Source: Pseudoalteromonas luteoviolacea (GTDB lineage Bacteria; Pseudomonadota; Gammaproteobacteria; Enterobacterales; Alteromonadaceae). Taken from it: 64,000 nucleotides of DNA. The notes beneath the pieces were generated by a model. It searched no databases. It was given only the letters and a program-made list of their open reading frames with translations, and was not told where the DNA came from. Position numbers and translations under genes: made by a program. Each line of letters starts with the position of its first letter. Position 1 is the stretch's first letter. Shown here piece after piece: positions 26,284 through 36,623 of this stretch. The stretch is taken from the NCBI RefSeq assembly GCF_000814765.1, contig NZ_JWIC01000008.1, positions 131,501-195,500 on the forward strand, written 5' to 3'.

Positions 26284-26799
26284 TTAGTAGGTGGTGGGTG
26301 AATACTCAACGAAAAACCAGTAGCACAGTAATAAACAAGAAACCGCGCTGAGCACGATATTTAAACACTTCTCTTGCTGAGAATTGCCTTGCGAGTTTGG
26401 ACAGTTGGGTTTGGCAAACAAGTAGTTGCAGATAAAGGCAAACAGCAAAAACAAAGCGACTTGTAACCAACCAAACGAAAACAGCAGACCAGATATTATC
26501 AGGCTGGCACTCATCCCTGCTGCTGCAAAGTACTTGGCGGGTTTTGGTACCACTTGATGTCGCTGCCAATTCCTCAGTATATGGCCGAATCTGGGGTGTG
26601 TTAGCAGCCAGAGCTCAAGTCGAGCAGAGGACTTTGAAAAACACCACAATGCGATGATCAGAAAAACCGTGGTTGGCATGATTGGCAAAATCGCCCCAAT
26701 GAATGCGAGCCCCAATGAAATAACCCCACCAAGCTGGTAGGTATATTTCACTAGGTTTTGACGAATATTACGCGACATGCGCATTTTCTGGTTGTGCAT
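26284..26799 (-). CDS. YbaN/DUF454-family inner-membrane protein
   Basis: 171 aa (or 164 from the internal ATG at 26778). Family hallmarks: GGVISLGLAFIGAILPIMPT, TVFLIIALWCFSKSS, RLELWLLTHPRFG, then two further membrane segments. Function of the family is unknown. Its start overlaps the haem oxygenase gene, so the two are co-transcribed. Confidence 0.85.
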   Translation of the reverse strand: MHNQKMRMSRNIRQNLVKYTYQLGGVISLGLAFIGAILPIMPTTVFLIIALWCFSKSSARLELWLLTHPRFGHILRNWQRHQVVPKPAKYFAAAGMSASLIISGLLFSFGWLQVALFLLFAFICNYLFAKPNCPNSQGNSQQEKCLNIVLSAVSCLLLCYWFFVEYSPTTY

Positions 26800-27379
26800 A
26801 ACTTAGCTCAACAAGCGCATTGGCAAATTTGAACGCGGCTTGTGCGCCTTCGAGCATTGCTTGTTCTTGTTGCGCGTTCAGTGGGGCATCTTCAATGCCT
26901 TGCATAAACTGGCGCCAATGAGACCCTCTACTTTTTTCTGAACCTGCTAAAAAGCGAGCGCCAAATTCACCATTTAAGCCTAACTTTTCAGCCTCTTTTG
27001 CCAAAACAGCCGCGCCGAGTTTTGAGCCCTCTATGACATATAGCCAACCTAAACTAGCATAGTGGCAATGGGCCACATTGGTCGTGTTGGGGAGTGGCGC
27101 AGGTTGCGCTATATTGAGATCTTGGAAGTCTTGGCTGAGTGCTTTGAAGCGGTTACGTGCGACTAGATCAGGGACCAGTTTGGCGAGCTGAGTGTCTAAG
27201 TAGAGTGACTCAACATGACGCATTAAGTGAAATTGGTAACGTAAAAAGTGACCATAGTTTGTTTTGTTATCAAATGGCGATTGCGCCATGATTTTTTTAT
27301 CTAATTGGTCATGGACACTGGATGTGGATGCCCTCAGTTTACTCATTCTCGGGTAGTTAGCAGATCGTAAGTTACTCAT
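26768..27379 (-). CDS. Biliverdin-producing haem oxygenase
   Basis: 203 aa, HemO/PigA-like. The N-terminal STSSVHDQLDKKI holds the candidate proximal His; the distal helix region is GWLYVIEGSKLGAAVLAKEA; SRGSHWRQFM near residue 155 is also family-like. Opens imported haem to release iron. Lies 1.6 kb beyond the Has sigma gene and completes the haem-use pathway. No convincing Fur box seen directly upstream. Confidence 0.88.
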   Translation of the reverse strand: MSNLRSANYPRMSKLRASTSSVHDQLDKKIMAQSPFDNKTNYGHFLRYQFHLMRHVESLYLDTQLAKLVPDLVARNRFKALSQDFQDLNIAQPAPLPNTTNVAHCHYASLGWLYVIEGSKLGAAVLAKEAEKLGLNGEFGARFLAGSEKSRGSHWRQFMQGIEDAPLNAQQEQAMLEGAQAAFKFANALVELSYAQPENAHVA

Positions 27380-27681
27380 TTTTTTTCTATTTAATTCATC
27401 ATATAAATAAGAACGCGCGAGTGGCTAAAACCCATAATATAATTGGTGTTTATTTTGTAACTAGCTGATTGAGTTGTTTTATATGCCTGTCATTGCATGT
27501 TGGAAAGCCTGGCCCAAATAACGCGATAAGAAAACAGTGCTCCAGTGATGATTTTCAGCACATTTCAATCCATTTTCAATACTTTACGATCAATTTAGCG
27601 AAATATAATAGCCTTTTTGGTTGGTAACCTCTATATCTCAATCAGGAACAACTATGTAAATAATATGTAAAGGTGAAAGAG

Positions 27682-28869
27682 ATGAAAAAACACGATTTGA
27701 GTGCTGTCTTATTGGCATTCGGACTGATATCAAGTCAGGTTTATGCTGCTGATTGCAGCACCGTAAATACCTATCCAGATTGGCCACAAAAGAACTGGCA
27801 AGGGCAACCAAGTCATGCTGGTACGGGTGATAAACTGGTGCACAATAATACGCTTTATCAAGCTAAATGGTGGACAAGCTCGGAGCCCGGTACTGGGTCC
27901 GCGTGGCAATATTTGGGTCGCTGTGACACTGGCGTCCATATTACGCCGGTTGAAAAGTATGGCCGCTTGCAAGTGTGTGGCACGGGTTTGTGCAGTGAAA
28001 CCAACCAGCGTATACAATTACGTGGCATGAGTAGCCATGGGTTACAGTGGCATGGCTTGGGTAAATGTTTGACTGACAAAAGCTTAGATGTGCTGAGCTA
28101 TGATTGGCAAGCCGATGTGCTGCGATTGAGTTTATATGTGCAAGAAGGCGGCTATGAAACAGATCCGGTTGGTTTTACCAATCAAATGCATACGCTTATT
28201 GAGATGGCGAGTGCGCGCGGGCTTTATGTCTTAGTGGACTGGCATCAACTCGACCCGGGCGATCCCAATTATAACGTTGAGGCTGCCAAAACGTTTTTTA
28301 CTGAAATTGTCACCAAACACAAGCACCGCAATAACCTTATCTATGATATTGCCAACGAGCCTAATGGCGTGCCTTGGTCTGCGGTGCGTCACTACGCCGA
28401 GCAAGTTATTCCGGTGATCCGAAATATCCAGCCTAATGCTTTGATCCTGGTTGGTACACATGGTTGGTCAACGTTTGGTGCCTCCATGTCGGATGGCGAT
28501 TTACAGGATGTAATCGATGACCCGGTGCCGTTTGATAACATCATGTATACCTTCCACTTTTATGCTGCCGCACACACGGATTATCACCGCAATATGCTCG
28601 ATAGAGCGTCGGATATTTTCCCTGTATTTGTCAGTGAGTTTGGTACACAGCATTACACAGGTGGCGGCGCAAATGACTTTGTGAGTTCGCAGAAATACAT
28701 TGATTTAATGGCAAGAAAAAAAATCAGTTGGACAAACTGGAATTACTCAGACGACCCACTCAGTGGTGCGGCGTTTAAGGTAGGAAGCTGTGCGTCGCAA
28801 AACTTTGCTGATTCGGAGCTTAAAGAAGCCGGTGCATGGATCAAAGCAAAAATATTAGACGGGCGTTAG
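27682..28869 (+). CDS. GH5 endoglucanase with N-terminal CBM5/12
   Basis: 395 aa from ATG 27682 (AAAGGTG upstream). Signal peptide to VYA-ADC, a carbohydrate-binding module with the LYQAKWWTSSEPG motif (residues about 25-80), a short linker, and a GH5_2-type catalytic domain. Catalytic acid Glu in YDIANEPNG (about 226) and nucleophile Glu in PVFVSEFGT (about 319). Secreted enzyme that cuts beta-1,4-glucan. A strong terminator follows. The AKWWT module also binds chitin, so chitosan or mixed polymers are possible substrates. Confidence 0.92.
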   Translation: MKKHDLSAVLLAFGLISSQVYAADCSTVNTYPDWPQKNWQGQPSHAGTGDKLVHNNTLYQAKWWTSSEPGTGSAWQYLGRCDTGVHITPVEKYGRLQVCGTGLCSETNQRIQLRGMSSHGLQWHGLGKCLTDKSLDVLSYDWQADVLRLSLYVQEGGYETDPVGFTNQMHTLIEMASARGLYVLVDWHQLDPGDPNYNVEAAKTFFTEIVTKHKHRNNLIYDIANEPNGVPWSAVRHYAEQVIPVIRNIQPNALILVGTHGWSTFGASMSDGDLQDVIDDPVPFDNIMYTFHFYAAAHTDYHRNMLDRASDIFPVFVSEFGTQHYTGGGANDFVSSQKYIDLMARKKISWTNWNYSDDPLSGAAFKVGSCASQNFADSELKEAGAWIKAKILDGR

Positions 28870-28895
28870 TCGTTTCACAAGCCGGTTTAGCGGTG

Positions 28896-28923
28896 GCAAA
28901 AGAGCACGGTCACGCTCTTTTGC
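28896..28923 (+). terminator. Terminator after cellulase gene
   Basis: Perfect 10-bp stem GCAAAAGAGC / GCTCTTTTGC with an 8-base loop; the right arm includes the T-run. Works in principle on both strands. Confidence 0.8.
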
Positions 28924-29123
28924 TGCGATTTTCTTGGTGACGCGTCAGTGCAGTTAAGTTTAAAGTTATCTCATTCAAATTATTGCTATATTTGCACTTT
29001 TTTACCTTTTATCGGTATTCTTGATGTCTTTTGATTAATTCATTTATTTTCATTTAGTTAATAACAAAAAATAAATAATTTTGCAATCTGGTGAGCTGTA
29101 CTATAGTTTAATTCGTAAAAAAA

Positions 29124-31142
29124 ATGTTTAAGAAAAATAGTGGTGCAGTGATGTTACAAGCAATTGCTCGATTGGTTTCTAGCCATATGACAACCGTTGT
29201 ATTACTACCATGTTTACTCTTAGGTGCAGTGATTTTTTACGATGTATCCATGTCGGCTAAACGGATGAATGACGCCTATGATGCAGAGTACAACGCGTTT
29301 TTGAGTCATATGGTATTAAGTGTTATCCACGAGACGCAAAAAGAGCGGGGGGCCTCTGCGGGGTTCATTGGCTCTAAAGGCACTAAGTTTAAAGATAACT
29401 TGCATCAGCAGCGCACACAAACAGACAGATTACTTTCCACATTGAAACAGGAAAAACTAAAGTGGGATCTGATCCCAGAAATGGCCAAAGAGTTGGCCGA
29501 GTTTGAACGCATGTTTGGTAACTTGTCGCAAATTCGAAATCGTGTAGATGACTTGTCTATCCCGTTATCTGAAGCATTGAAGTTTTACACAGATATCAAT
29601 CTCAAAGCATTACATATGGTGATCACCGCATCGCGGCTGAGTAACGATCACACCATCGCCACTGAATTGGTGGCCATCTACAACTTTTCTAGCGCCAAAG
29701 AATCCGCAGGTATTGAACGTGCCGTTTTATCTAATGTATTGAGTCGAGATAGCTTTACGCCAGCACTGAAAACCAAACATGTTGCGCTGATGACAAAACA
29801 AGACGTGTATTTAGAAGAAGCCTTGGAGGCCTCGCCTCTAGAAATGAAACGCATCTTAGAGCAGGCACTCAGTGGCAGTGCCTTTCGCGAAGTGGCCCGT
29901 TATCGCAGTGGCGTTGAAAGTAAAAATGACAATTTTGGACTGGATGCGGAGAGTTGGTTCAAAGCGGCCACAGATCGTATTAACGCTCTGAAAGCAGCGG
30001 AAGAAAAAGCGCTCAGCTTGGTGGATGAAACGGCCATTAAAATTCAGCAGCATGCGGTGTGGGTGTTGGTTATAGAGCTGATCATTTTAGTCGTTGGCTT
30101 GGTGATCACCGCGGCATTGTTTTTTGCGATCCGACTGCGTCGCCGACAGTCAGCAAAAATTGCCGAAGGCATAGACATTGCCATGCTAAACAAAAACCTT
30201 GGCCATGAGATTGGCGTCATCTCTAAAGATGAGCTGGGTAAGTCTGCCAATAATATCAATAAATTAACCCGCCAATTTGAAGACGATTTGATTGAGTTTG
30301 CCAGGGTGTCTTCCAGCATTGCAAATGCCTCTCAAGAAACGGCAACGGCGATACAGCAAAGCCAAGAAAATTTAGTGAGTCAGCAATCTGGTATTCAAAC
30401 GATTGCGTCTGCTTCTGAGCAGATGAGCGCCAACATTCAAGTGATTGCCAATTCGATGAACGAAAACGCGGCGGCTGCAAAAACCGTGACCCAAGAATCA
30501 TTACAAGGTCAGCAAGTAGTGGCTGATGCAGTGCAAGTGATCCAGCAAGCCTCAGATGATATGGCACGCTCTGCACAATCGGTGGATGCACTGAATGAGC
30601 GTGTAGGCAGCATTTCTTCCATGGTTGAAATGATCAAAAGTATTGCAGAGCAGACCAACTTACTGGCATTGAATGCCGCCATTGAAGCGGCCCGTGCTGG
30701 TGAGCAAGGGCGTGGTTTTGCCGTGGTGGCTGATGAGGTACGTAGCCTTGCCAGCCGCACCCAAAAGTCGACAGAAGAAATCTCAGCCTTGGTGAGTGAA
30801 TTACAAACCAGCTCCTCAGAGGCGTCTGATGTGATCACACAAGGTAAAGAGAATGCGCTGGAAGCGGCGCAGCGTGCGGAAGAAATTAAGCGTGCCCTTG
30901 AGCAAATAGTTGAACAGGCTCAGCAAGTTGAATTGGTGACCGAGTCTGTATCGAGTAACACTCAGCAGCAAAGCAACGCCATTGATGAAGTGAGCAAAAA
31001 CATCAATGGGATATTCCAAAAAGCCACGGAGAATGTCAGCGGGGCTGAACAAATCAATATTGCTGCCACAGACATTGCTAGAGCCGCACAAATGATGGAT
31101 AAATTGATAGCTGAATACACGGTGAGTCAGTCAGTGCGCTGA
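29124..31142 (+). CDS. Methyl-accepting chemotaxis protein with NIT sensor domain
   Basis: 672 aa (alternative start ATG 29151). First membrane segment near residues 22-45, periplasmic NIT domain with HETQKERGASAGFIGSKG (residues about 72-89), second membrane segment near 312-340, a HAMP-like linker, and the signalling hairpin tip EQTNLLALNAAIEAARAGEQ near residue 515. NIT domains are thought to sense nitrate and nitrite. The C-terminus has no CheR pentapeptide. Stands alone. Confidence 0.9.
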   Translation: MFKKNSGAVMLQAIARLVSSHMTTVVLLPCLLLGAVIFYDVSMSAKRMNDAYDAEYNAFLSHMVLSVIHETQKERGASAGFIGSKGTKFKDNLHQQRTQTDRLLSTLKQEKLKWDLIPEMAKELAEFERMFGNLSQIRNRVDDLSIPLSEALKFYTDINLKALHMVITASRLSNDHTIATELVAIYNFSSAKESAGIERAVLSNVLSRDSFTPALKTKHVALMTKQDVYLEEALEASPLEMKRILEQALSGSAFREVARYRSGVESKNDNFGLDAESWFKAATDRINALKAAEEKALSLVDETAIKIQQHAVWVLVIELIILVVGLVITAALFFAIRLRRRQSAKIAEGIDIAMLNKNLGHEIGVISKDELGKSANNINKLTRQFEDDLIEFARVSSSIANASQETATAIQQSQENLVSQQSGIQTIASASEQMSANIQVIANSMNENAAAAKTVTQESLQGQQVVADAVQVIQQASDDMARSAQSVDALNERVGSISSMVEMIKSIAEQTNLLALNAAIEAARAGEQGRGFAVVADEVRSLASRTQKSTEEISALVSELQTSSSEASDVITQGKENALEAAQRAEEIKRALEQIVEQAQQVELVTESVSSNTQQQSNAIDEVSKNINGIFQKATENVSGAEQINIAATDIARAAQMMDKLIAEYTVSQSVR

Positions 31143-31240
31143 TCCTATGCAGGCGTGCTGATCAGGTATGCCTGTTGTTATGTTGATCTGGGATGATAAA
31201 TTTGGCGTATGAAACAGCAAATTAATTTAAAACTTGATTT

Positions 31241-31459
31241 ATGCAGCACACACTTACTCCAAAAAAGTTGCTCCACAGTAAGTGGACGTCAGTTAGCCCA
31301 ACACACAAAGAAAAGCATTTTATGGTCACGTCAGTTGAGTTTGATGAAGATGGCAAAGTGATCGAGTGCGTGATTGAAGCGCTGATGACTAAGCGTGAAA
31401 TTGCCATTAATTGGCGTACACTTAAAGACCCTAAAATATGGAAGATGGGCTGGAAGTAG
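31241..31459 (+). CDS. Trp-rich small conserved protein (TIGR02450-like)
   Basis: 72 aa. Characteristic PKKLLHSKWTSVSPTHKEKHF, then VIEALMTKREIAINWRTLKD and WKMGWK. A widespread small cytoplasmic family of unknown function. Ends two bases before the convergent AraC-type gene. Confidence 0.85.
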   Translation: MQHTLTPKKLLHSKWTSVSPTHKEKHFMVTSVEFDEDGKVIECVIEALMTKREIAINWRTLKDPKIWKMGWK

Positions 31460-31461
31460 TC

Positions 31462-32676
31462 CTAATCCGTGCTGTCTTGTTGCCGATAGGCACTGGGAGT
31501 CATGCCGGTGTGTTTTTTAAAGGCGGCATAAAATGCAGATTTAGAATTAAAGCCAACCAACATGGCGACATCTAATATGGTCTTATCACTTTGTACGAGC
31601 GTGTGTTTTGCCGCATCGACACGGTGCTGATTCACAAAATCGAAAAAGCGGATATCCAGCGTTTCGTTTAAGGTTTGAGAGATATAATGACTCGGTGCAC
31701 AAATGTGCGCTGCGAGCTTTGGCAGTGACAAAGCAGGGTCTAAGTAGAGCTTATCACCTTGCATGGCACGCTGTAATTTTGTGGCAATTCTTTGCGCTTG
31801 CTGGGCGTCCAAAGCGGAGCGCTGATACTTTTCATCACGGCTTGCTGAAGGGGCATTGAGCGGTGGCTTGTCAGGCTCAGACGTTTTATCAAGATCATAA
31901 CATTCCACAAAGCCTGGTTTTTGCCTTAAGCCCCACAACGATAGGCTATATACGAGTAACAAGACTAAAGTGGCATGTAAATGCGGGCTGTGTGGAATTG
32001 GACTCAGCAGGTTATCAAATACTAAGTTCGTGGCGATAAACAGCCATACCCCGCCAACTGAACTTAATAACCAAACTAACCAGTGCAGCTCTTTTTGCTC
32101 GGTTGATGCAAAGACATCTTTGAGTTTGGCATGATAATCACGCAGCTGTTTAATGATTTTGTAAAAGTACCAAGCAGATTGCAGCACCCAGCCGAGCACA
32201 CTGATAAATGTGATGATTAATAAGCCATAGATTAAAATTTGCAGTAGGCTTGGGGCTTGCTCAATCAACGCGAGATTGTCGTTGACCAAAATTGCATGCT
32301 GATAGGGTGCGGGTAAACACAATGCGATAAGTGTAATGGTGCAGCCAATGCATGCTGGGATCAGATGCTTTATATCATGACGTGAAAGCTGCCAAGGTGT
32401 ATTGCTGGTGAGTGCTTTGGTGTATAGCCATAGGCTGGGTGCAATCAATAACAAGGCAGGCAATGACACTAATAGGTTGATAATTTGCCACTCGATTGGG
32501 AGTAATACTTTGCTGATGGGTAACATAGCAATGAGTCCAATGGAGAGCAAACAGACTGCCAAAGGACGGTACACGTGTTGCGAGTGCATCCGCAAAATAA
32601 GCTGATGTGCACTGAAAATGATGACACAGAGCGTGGCTACATTGAGGGCAAATAGGGCGGGTTGCTCAACGATCAT
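31462..32676 (-). CDS. AraC-family regulator with N-terminal membrane domain
   Basis: 404 aa. Seven or so membrane segments in residues 1-240, then a C-terminal double HTH (LSLPKLAAHICAPSHYISQT, FFDFVNQHRVDAAK, ILDVAMLVGFNSKSAFYAAF, KKHTGMTPSAYR). This class senses a signal at the membrane. Divergent from the DUF2306 gene, a likely target. Confidence 0.9.
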   Translation of the reverse strand: MIVEQPALFALNVATLCVIIFSAHQLILRMHSQHVYRPLAVCLLSIGLIAMLPISKVLLPIEWQIINLLVSLPALLLIAPSLWLYTKALTSNTPWQLSRHDIKHLIPACIGCTITLIALCLPAPYQHAILVNDNLALIEQAPSLLQILIYGLLIITFISVLGWVLQSAWYFYKIIKQLRDYHAKLKDVFASTEQKELHWLVWLLSSVGGVWLFIATNLVFDNLLSPIPHSPHLHATLVLLLVYSLSLWGLRQKPGFVECYDLDKTSEPDKPPLNAPSASRDEKYQRSALDAQQAQRIATKLQRAMQGDKLYLDPALSLPKLAAHICAPSHYISQTLNETLDIRFFDFVNQHRVDAAKHTLVQSDKTILDVAMLVGFNSKSAFYAAFKKHTGMTPSAYRQQDSTD

Positions 32677-32855
32677 CCGTCTGACAACATGTTTTTTATT
32701 AAAATAAAAATAAGCATATAAAACAACATATTAAATGGTTTTTTACGTATTAATCAAGCCGGGCAGTCCTGGTGTTTTTGTCCTTCCCAATCAGCGAGGA
32801 CGACCTTTATTCAATCATCTTACATAATCATCGCATCCTTCACCAGATGAGTTAA

Positions 32856-33578
32856 GTGAGTAAAATGAATAGATACAATCAACCCATTGCGTTTAACTGG
32901 CCGGTGGTCAGTGGCCTGCTTGTTATTATGGCGATCCCCGGTTTACCGGCCATCATCATTATTGCGTTAGTGCTGTTGGGTCAAGCAGGTGTTTTTGGCA
33001 TGACTGATGTCATAAACCCTCAGTACATAGCAGCGCCTGCTGCGATATTAACCCATGCTTTAGCGGGGGTAATCTTCTTTTTAACTATGCCTTGGCAGTT
33101 TTCTCCTCGCTTGCGTGTGCGTTACCCGCGTTGGCACAGGCTTGCTGGACGCATTGCGGTACTTTCTGGCTGCGTGTTGGCGCTATCGGGAGTTTGGTTA
33201 CACCTTGTGTCGTCTCCAGATGAGCTTGGTGGGCGATTTATTTCGTTGGTCGTGATGAGTATCGCCATTGTGGGGGCATTCTCTGTGGCTGTTTGGCAGA
33301 TAGTGCGCGGCCAAGTGACAGGCCATAAAAAGTGGATGATGCGTGCGGTGGCGATAAGCTTAGCTGCCATTACGCCGCTATTTATTGGTGCGATAGTGCA
33401 CTTGGTATTGGGCCATTGGCAAGACACATTTGCATCTCTACTGACGATTTACCGTGACTACGACAGATTGATTGCCATGTGCATTAACCTAGTCGTGGTT
33501 GAATGGTTAAGTAAACCGCCACATCAAACGGATGAAGCAAGCGCAGAGCTTAGAGCTGCGTCATCGCTCGACAAATAA
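32856..33578 (+). CDS. DUF2306 membrane protein
   Basis: 240 aa from GTG 32856, or 237 from ATG 32865. Six or seven membrane segments; family-type segments HALAGVIFFLTMPWQFSP, RYPRWHRLAGRI and TGHKKWMMRAVAISLAA with several conserved His. The His pattern suggests a cytochrome-b561-like haem membrane protein, but this is inference. Probably controlled by the divergent AraC-type gene. Confidence 0.8.
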   Translation: MSKMNRYNQPIAFNWPVVSGLLVIMAIPGLPAIIIIALVLLGQAGVFGMTDVINPQYIAAPAAILTHALAGVIFFLTMPWQFSPRLRVRYPRWHRLAGRIAVLSGCVLALSGVWLHLVSSPDELGGRFISLVVMSIAIVGAFSVAVWQIVRGQVTGHKKWMMRAVAISLAAITPLFIGAIVHLVLGHWQDTFASLLTIYRDYDRLIAMCINLVVVEWLSKPPHQTDEASAELRAASSLDK

Positions 33579-33739
33579 CGATGTCCCATTTAAACAGTGA
33601 TTCTGAGCGTGTTTTGATACTTATTATCAATTTATTTTTGAAACTGATTTAAAAACATACACTATTATCAATATGAGTTAGGTGTATTAAAGTGATCCGC
33701 AGACATTATTGACACGGTTAATGGGCAAAGGGGCGCGCA

Positions 33740-34552
33740 ATGAGCAAAACCATTTTAATTACTGGATCGACAGATGGCATTGGCAAAGCCTGTGCAATGA
33801 CTTTGTTGATGCAAGGACATCGTGTGTTATTACATGGCCGTAATCAAGCAAAGTTAGATGCACTGCGTGATGAACTATCCACACGCTTTGGCAGTGATCG
33901 TGTTACCGGTTATTGTGCGGACCTATCTGTGTTGGCCGAGGTCTGTGCTTTGGCTAAGGCGGTTAGGGCAGATCATGCGCAGTTAGATGTGTTAATCAAT
34001 AATGCGGGTGTGTTCAAAACCACACAAACGCTCAGCAGTGATGGGTATGACATGCGCTTCATGGTTAACACCATTGCGCCTTATATTTTGACGCAAGCAC
34101 TGCTGGCCATTGTGCCAAAGCAGGGGCGCGTTATTAATTTATCATCTGCAGCCCAGTCGCCATTTGAGGTCAGCGAACTATTAGTACCTAGTAACCTGTC
34201 ATCGGGGGCGGTGTATGCAAAAAGTAAATTGGCGTTGACTATGTGGTCAATGAGCTTGGGGACACAATTAAAAGCGAGTGGTCCATGTGTGGTTGCGGTC
34301 AACCCCAAATCTTTTTTAGGCAGTAAAATGGTGCAGGAAGCCTATGGCATGCAAGGCAGTAGCGTGCAATTGGGGGCGGATATTTTAGTTGAAGCGGCCT
34401 TGAGCGAGCGCTTTGCTGATGCAGGCGGGTTGTATTTTGACAATGACATTGGTCAATTTAGCCCGCCCCATCAAAGTGCTGAGGAGCAGGCGTTACAGAC
34501 GAGGTTAATGGAGACCTTGGCGCAGTTAAATCAACACGCGAATTCAATTTAA
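33740..34552 (+). CDS. Short-chain dehydrogenase/reductase
   Basis: 270 aa Rossmann enzyme: cofactor motif TGSTDGIGKA, NNAG at residue about 91, catalytic Ser in NLSSAAQ and YAKSK for the Tyr-Lys pair. The retinol/WW-oxidoreductase-like subgroup uses NADP(H); substrate unknown. Overlaps the convergent LysR gene by four bases. Confidence 0.88.
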   Translation: MSKTILITGSTDGIGKACAMTLLMQGHRVLLHGRNQAKLDALRDELSTRFGSDRVTGYCADLSVLAEVCALAKAVRADHAQLDVLINNAGVFKTTQTLSSDGYDMRFMVNTIAPYILTQALLAIVPKQGRVINLSSAAQSPFEVSELLVPSNLSSGAVYAKSKLALTMWSMSLGTQLKASGPCVVAVNPKSFLGSKMVQEAYGMQGSSVQLGADILVEAALSERFADAGGLYFDNDIGQFSPPHQSAEEQALQTRLMETLAQLNQHANSI

Positions 34553-35439
34553 TCCCAATAAGGGACCTCTCCGATATACGCTTTGAGGTAATCAATAAAC
34601 ACCCGCACTTTGGGCGCTAACATGCGAGAGCTTGGGTAGACCGCCCACAGTGCCGTGTCGTTTACGAGGGGAGAATCCTTCAACACTTGAACCAGCTTGC
34701 CTTCTTGTAGCGCTTGATAGGCACACCACATTGAGCACAGTGTGATCCCCATACCGCGTATGCAGGCATCACGAATGGCTTCCCCATTATCGATATGCAA
34801 GCCACTGATGGGTTTGAGCTTAATGTTCTGCGAGTCACCTTCAAACACCCAGTGATCGATGCCAGTTAAGTTAATCAGCGGGTGAGTGTTAAGCTGCTCT
34901 ATGGACTCGGGCGCACCATGCTGGGCGATATACTCAGGTGATGCGCATAAAATACGCGTATCGCTGGCAAGCTTACTGGCGATCAGTGAAGAATCACTCA
35001 GCGCGGCATTACGGATAGCCACATCAAAGCCACCTTCTACCATATCAACGATACTATCACTTAAGCGGAGGTCTATCTTCAGTTCTGGATAGCGCTGTGT
35101 AAAATCTGCCAATGCCGGCACGATGTGCATCCGTCCGAATGAGGCCGGTGCTGTGATCCGCAATGTCCCTTGAGGTGTATGACTGCCTGCGCCAATGGCG
35201 GCTTTGGCGACTTCAACACTTTCGAGAACGGATTCTGCATGCGGTAAAAAAGCCAATCCCTCTTCCGTTAATGCCACTTTACGGGTGGTGCGATAGAGCA
35301 GTTGTGTTTCCAGCGCTTCTTCTAACTTATTAATATGGGCGCTGGCAACGGCTGCAGAGAGCCCGAGTTCTTTACCCGCAAGGCTAATGTTATGCGTGGC
35401 GGCGATGCGAGTGAATAATTTTAAATGTGCAATGTTCAT
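34549..35439 (-). CDS. LysR-family transcription regulator
   Basis: 296 aa from ATG 35439 (a TTG at 35445 is less likely). N-terminal winged HTH (FTRIAATHNISLAGKELGLS, AAVASAHINKLEEALETQLL) and a substrate-binding domain with GTLRITAPASFGRMHIVP. Close to the CrgA/DhcR type. Divergent from the MDR oxidoreductase gene 98 bases away, probably its target. Confidence 0.92.
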   Translation of the reverse strand: MNIAHLKLFTRIAATHNISLAGKELGLSAAVASAHINKLEEALETQLLYRTTRKVALTEEGLAFLPHAESVLESVEVAKAAIGAGSHTPQGTLRITAPASFGRMHIVPALADFTQRYPELKIDLRLSDSIVDMVEGGFDVAIRNAALSDSSLIASKLASDTRILCASPEYIAQHGAPESIEQLNTHPLINLTGIDHWVFEGDSQNIKLKPISGLHIDNGEAIRDACIRGMGITLCSMWCAYQALQEGKLVQVLKDSPLVNDTALWAVYPSSRMLAPKVRVFIDYLKAYIGEVPYWD

Positions 35440-35537
35440 TATCAATCAAATCTAAAAACTGATTGTATTTATATCGATATTATCAAAAGTATAGTTAAAA
35501 AGTAGACTGTTTGTATTCACTGAACGAGGGTTTAATC

Positions 35538-36530
35538 ATGAAAGCAATGGTCATCAATGAATTTGGCGGTACAGACGTATTTACACAAACAGAAGTAGCA
35601 AAACCAGAAGTCAGCGCTGGGCAGGTTCGCGTTAAGGTGATGGCGAGCAGCATTAATACGGTAGATATGATGATCCGTGAAATGGGAGCGGCTCTACCGT
35701 TATCGCCTGCTTTGCCTGCGATTTTAGGTATGGACTTTGCCGGTGTGATTGAGTCAGTTGGCGAGGGAGTGGACGGTTATCGTGTCGGTGATGAGGTTTA
35801 TGGTTGTGCAGGTGGATTAGCAGAGTTACCTGGCGCATTGGCTGAGTATATGATTGCCGATGCCAATTTAATTGCACATAAGCCGACGTCATTAAGTATG
35901 CGTGAGGCCGCAGCCCTGCCATTGGTTGGGATCACTGCATATGAAGGGTTGGTACGTGCGGGGGTGGCACAAGGTCAGCGTGTACTTGTGCATGGTGGCG
36001 CTGGCGGCGTCGGGCATGTTGCGGTGCAATTAGCGGCCCATTTTGGTGCCGAGGTGTATGCAACAGGTTCCAAACCGGATCAGCTTGACTTGATAACACG
36101 CATGGGCGCAACGCCAATCAACTATCAAACCGAATCGGTATCAGATTATGTGGCTACGCACACACAAGGAGCAGGCTTTGATCTAGTATATGACTCGGTC
36201 GGTGGAGCAAACTTGTTGAATTCATTTGAAGCGGCTGCGCTTAACGGTCAGATTGCAACAACGGTATCATTGGCTGAGATTGATTTATCCGTGGCGCATT
36301 TTAAAGGGCTGTCTTTGCATGTGGTCTTTATGCTTATTCCAATGCTCCACAATGTGAAACGCGCTGAGCATCACCATATTCTGGCCAGTATGGCAGAGAT
36401 TGTCGACGTAGGTAAACTGAGCCCTGTTTTGGATGCATCAGACTTGAGTTTTGCGCAAGTGGGCGAAGCGCATGCGCGTTTGGCCAGCGGTCAGGCCATG
36501 GGTAAAGTGGTCGTGAGCAATCTTTGGTAG
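35538..36530 (+). CDS. Zinc-type/quinone oxidoreductase (MDR family)
   Basis: 330 aa from ATG 35538 (GAGGG upstream). GroES-like N-terminal domain and a Rossmann domain with VLVHGGAGGVGHVAVQLAAH. The structural zinc Cys cluster is absent, so it fits the quinone oxidoreductase branch using NADPH. Likely under control of the divergent LysR protein. Confidence 0.9.
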   Translation: MKAMVINEFGGTDVFTQTEVAKPEVSAGQVRVKVMASSINTVDMMIREMGAALPLSPALPAILGMDFAGVIESVGEGVDGYRVGDEVYGCAGGLAELPGALAEYMIADANLIAHKPTSLSMREAAALPLVGITAYEGLVRAGVAQGQRVLVHGGAGGVGHVAVQLAAHFGAEVYATGSKPDQLDLITRMGATPINYQTESVSDYVATHTQGAGFDLVYDSVGGANLLNSFEAAALNGQIATTVSLAEIDLSVAHFKGLSLHVVFMLIPMLHNVKRAEHHHILASMAEIVDVGKLSPVLDASDLSFAQVGEAHARLASGQAMGKVVVSNLW

Positions 36531-36623
36531 CCATTATTGGGCACTGTTTGTTGCAGCAATTAAAATTAGGTGCAGATTTAACAATGTACCGCTATGATAA
36601 AATTATGTATCTAAGCGTATGAG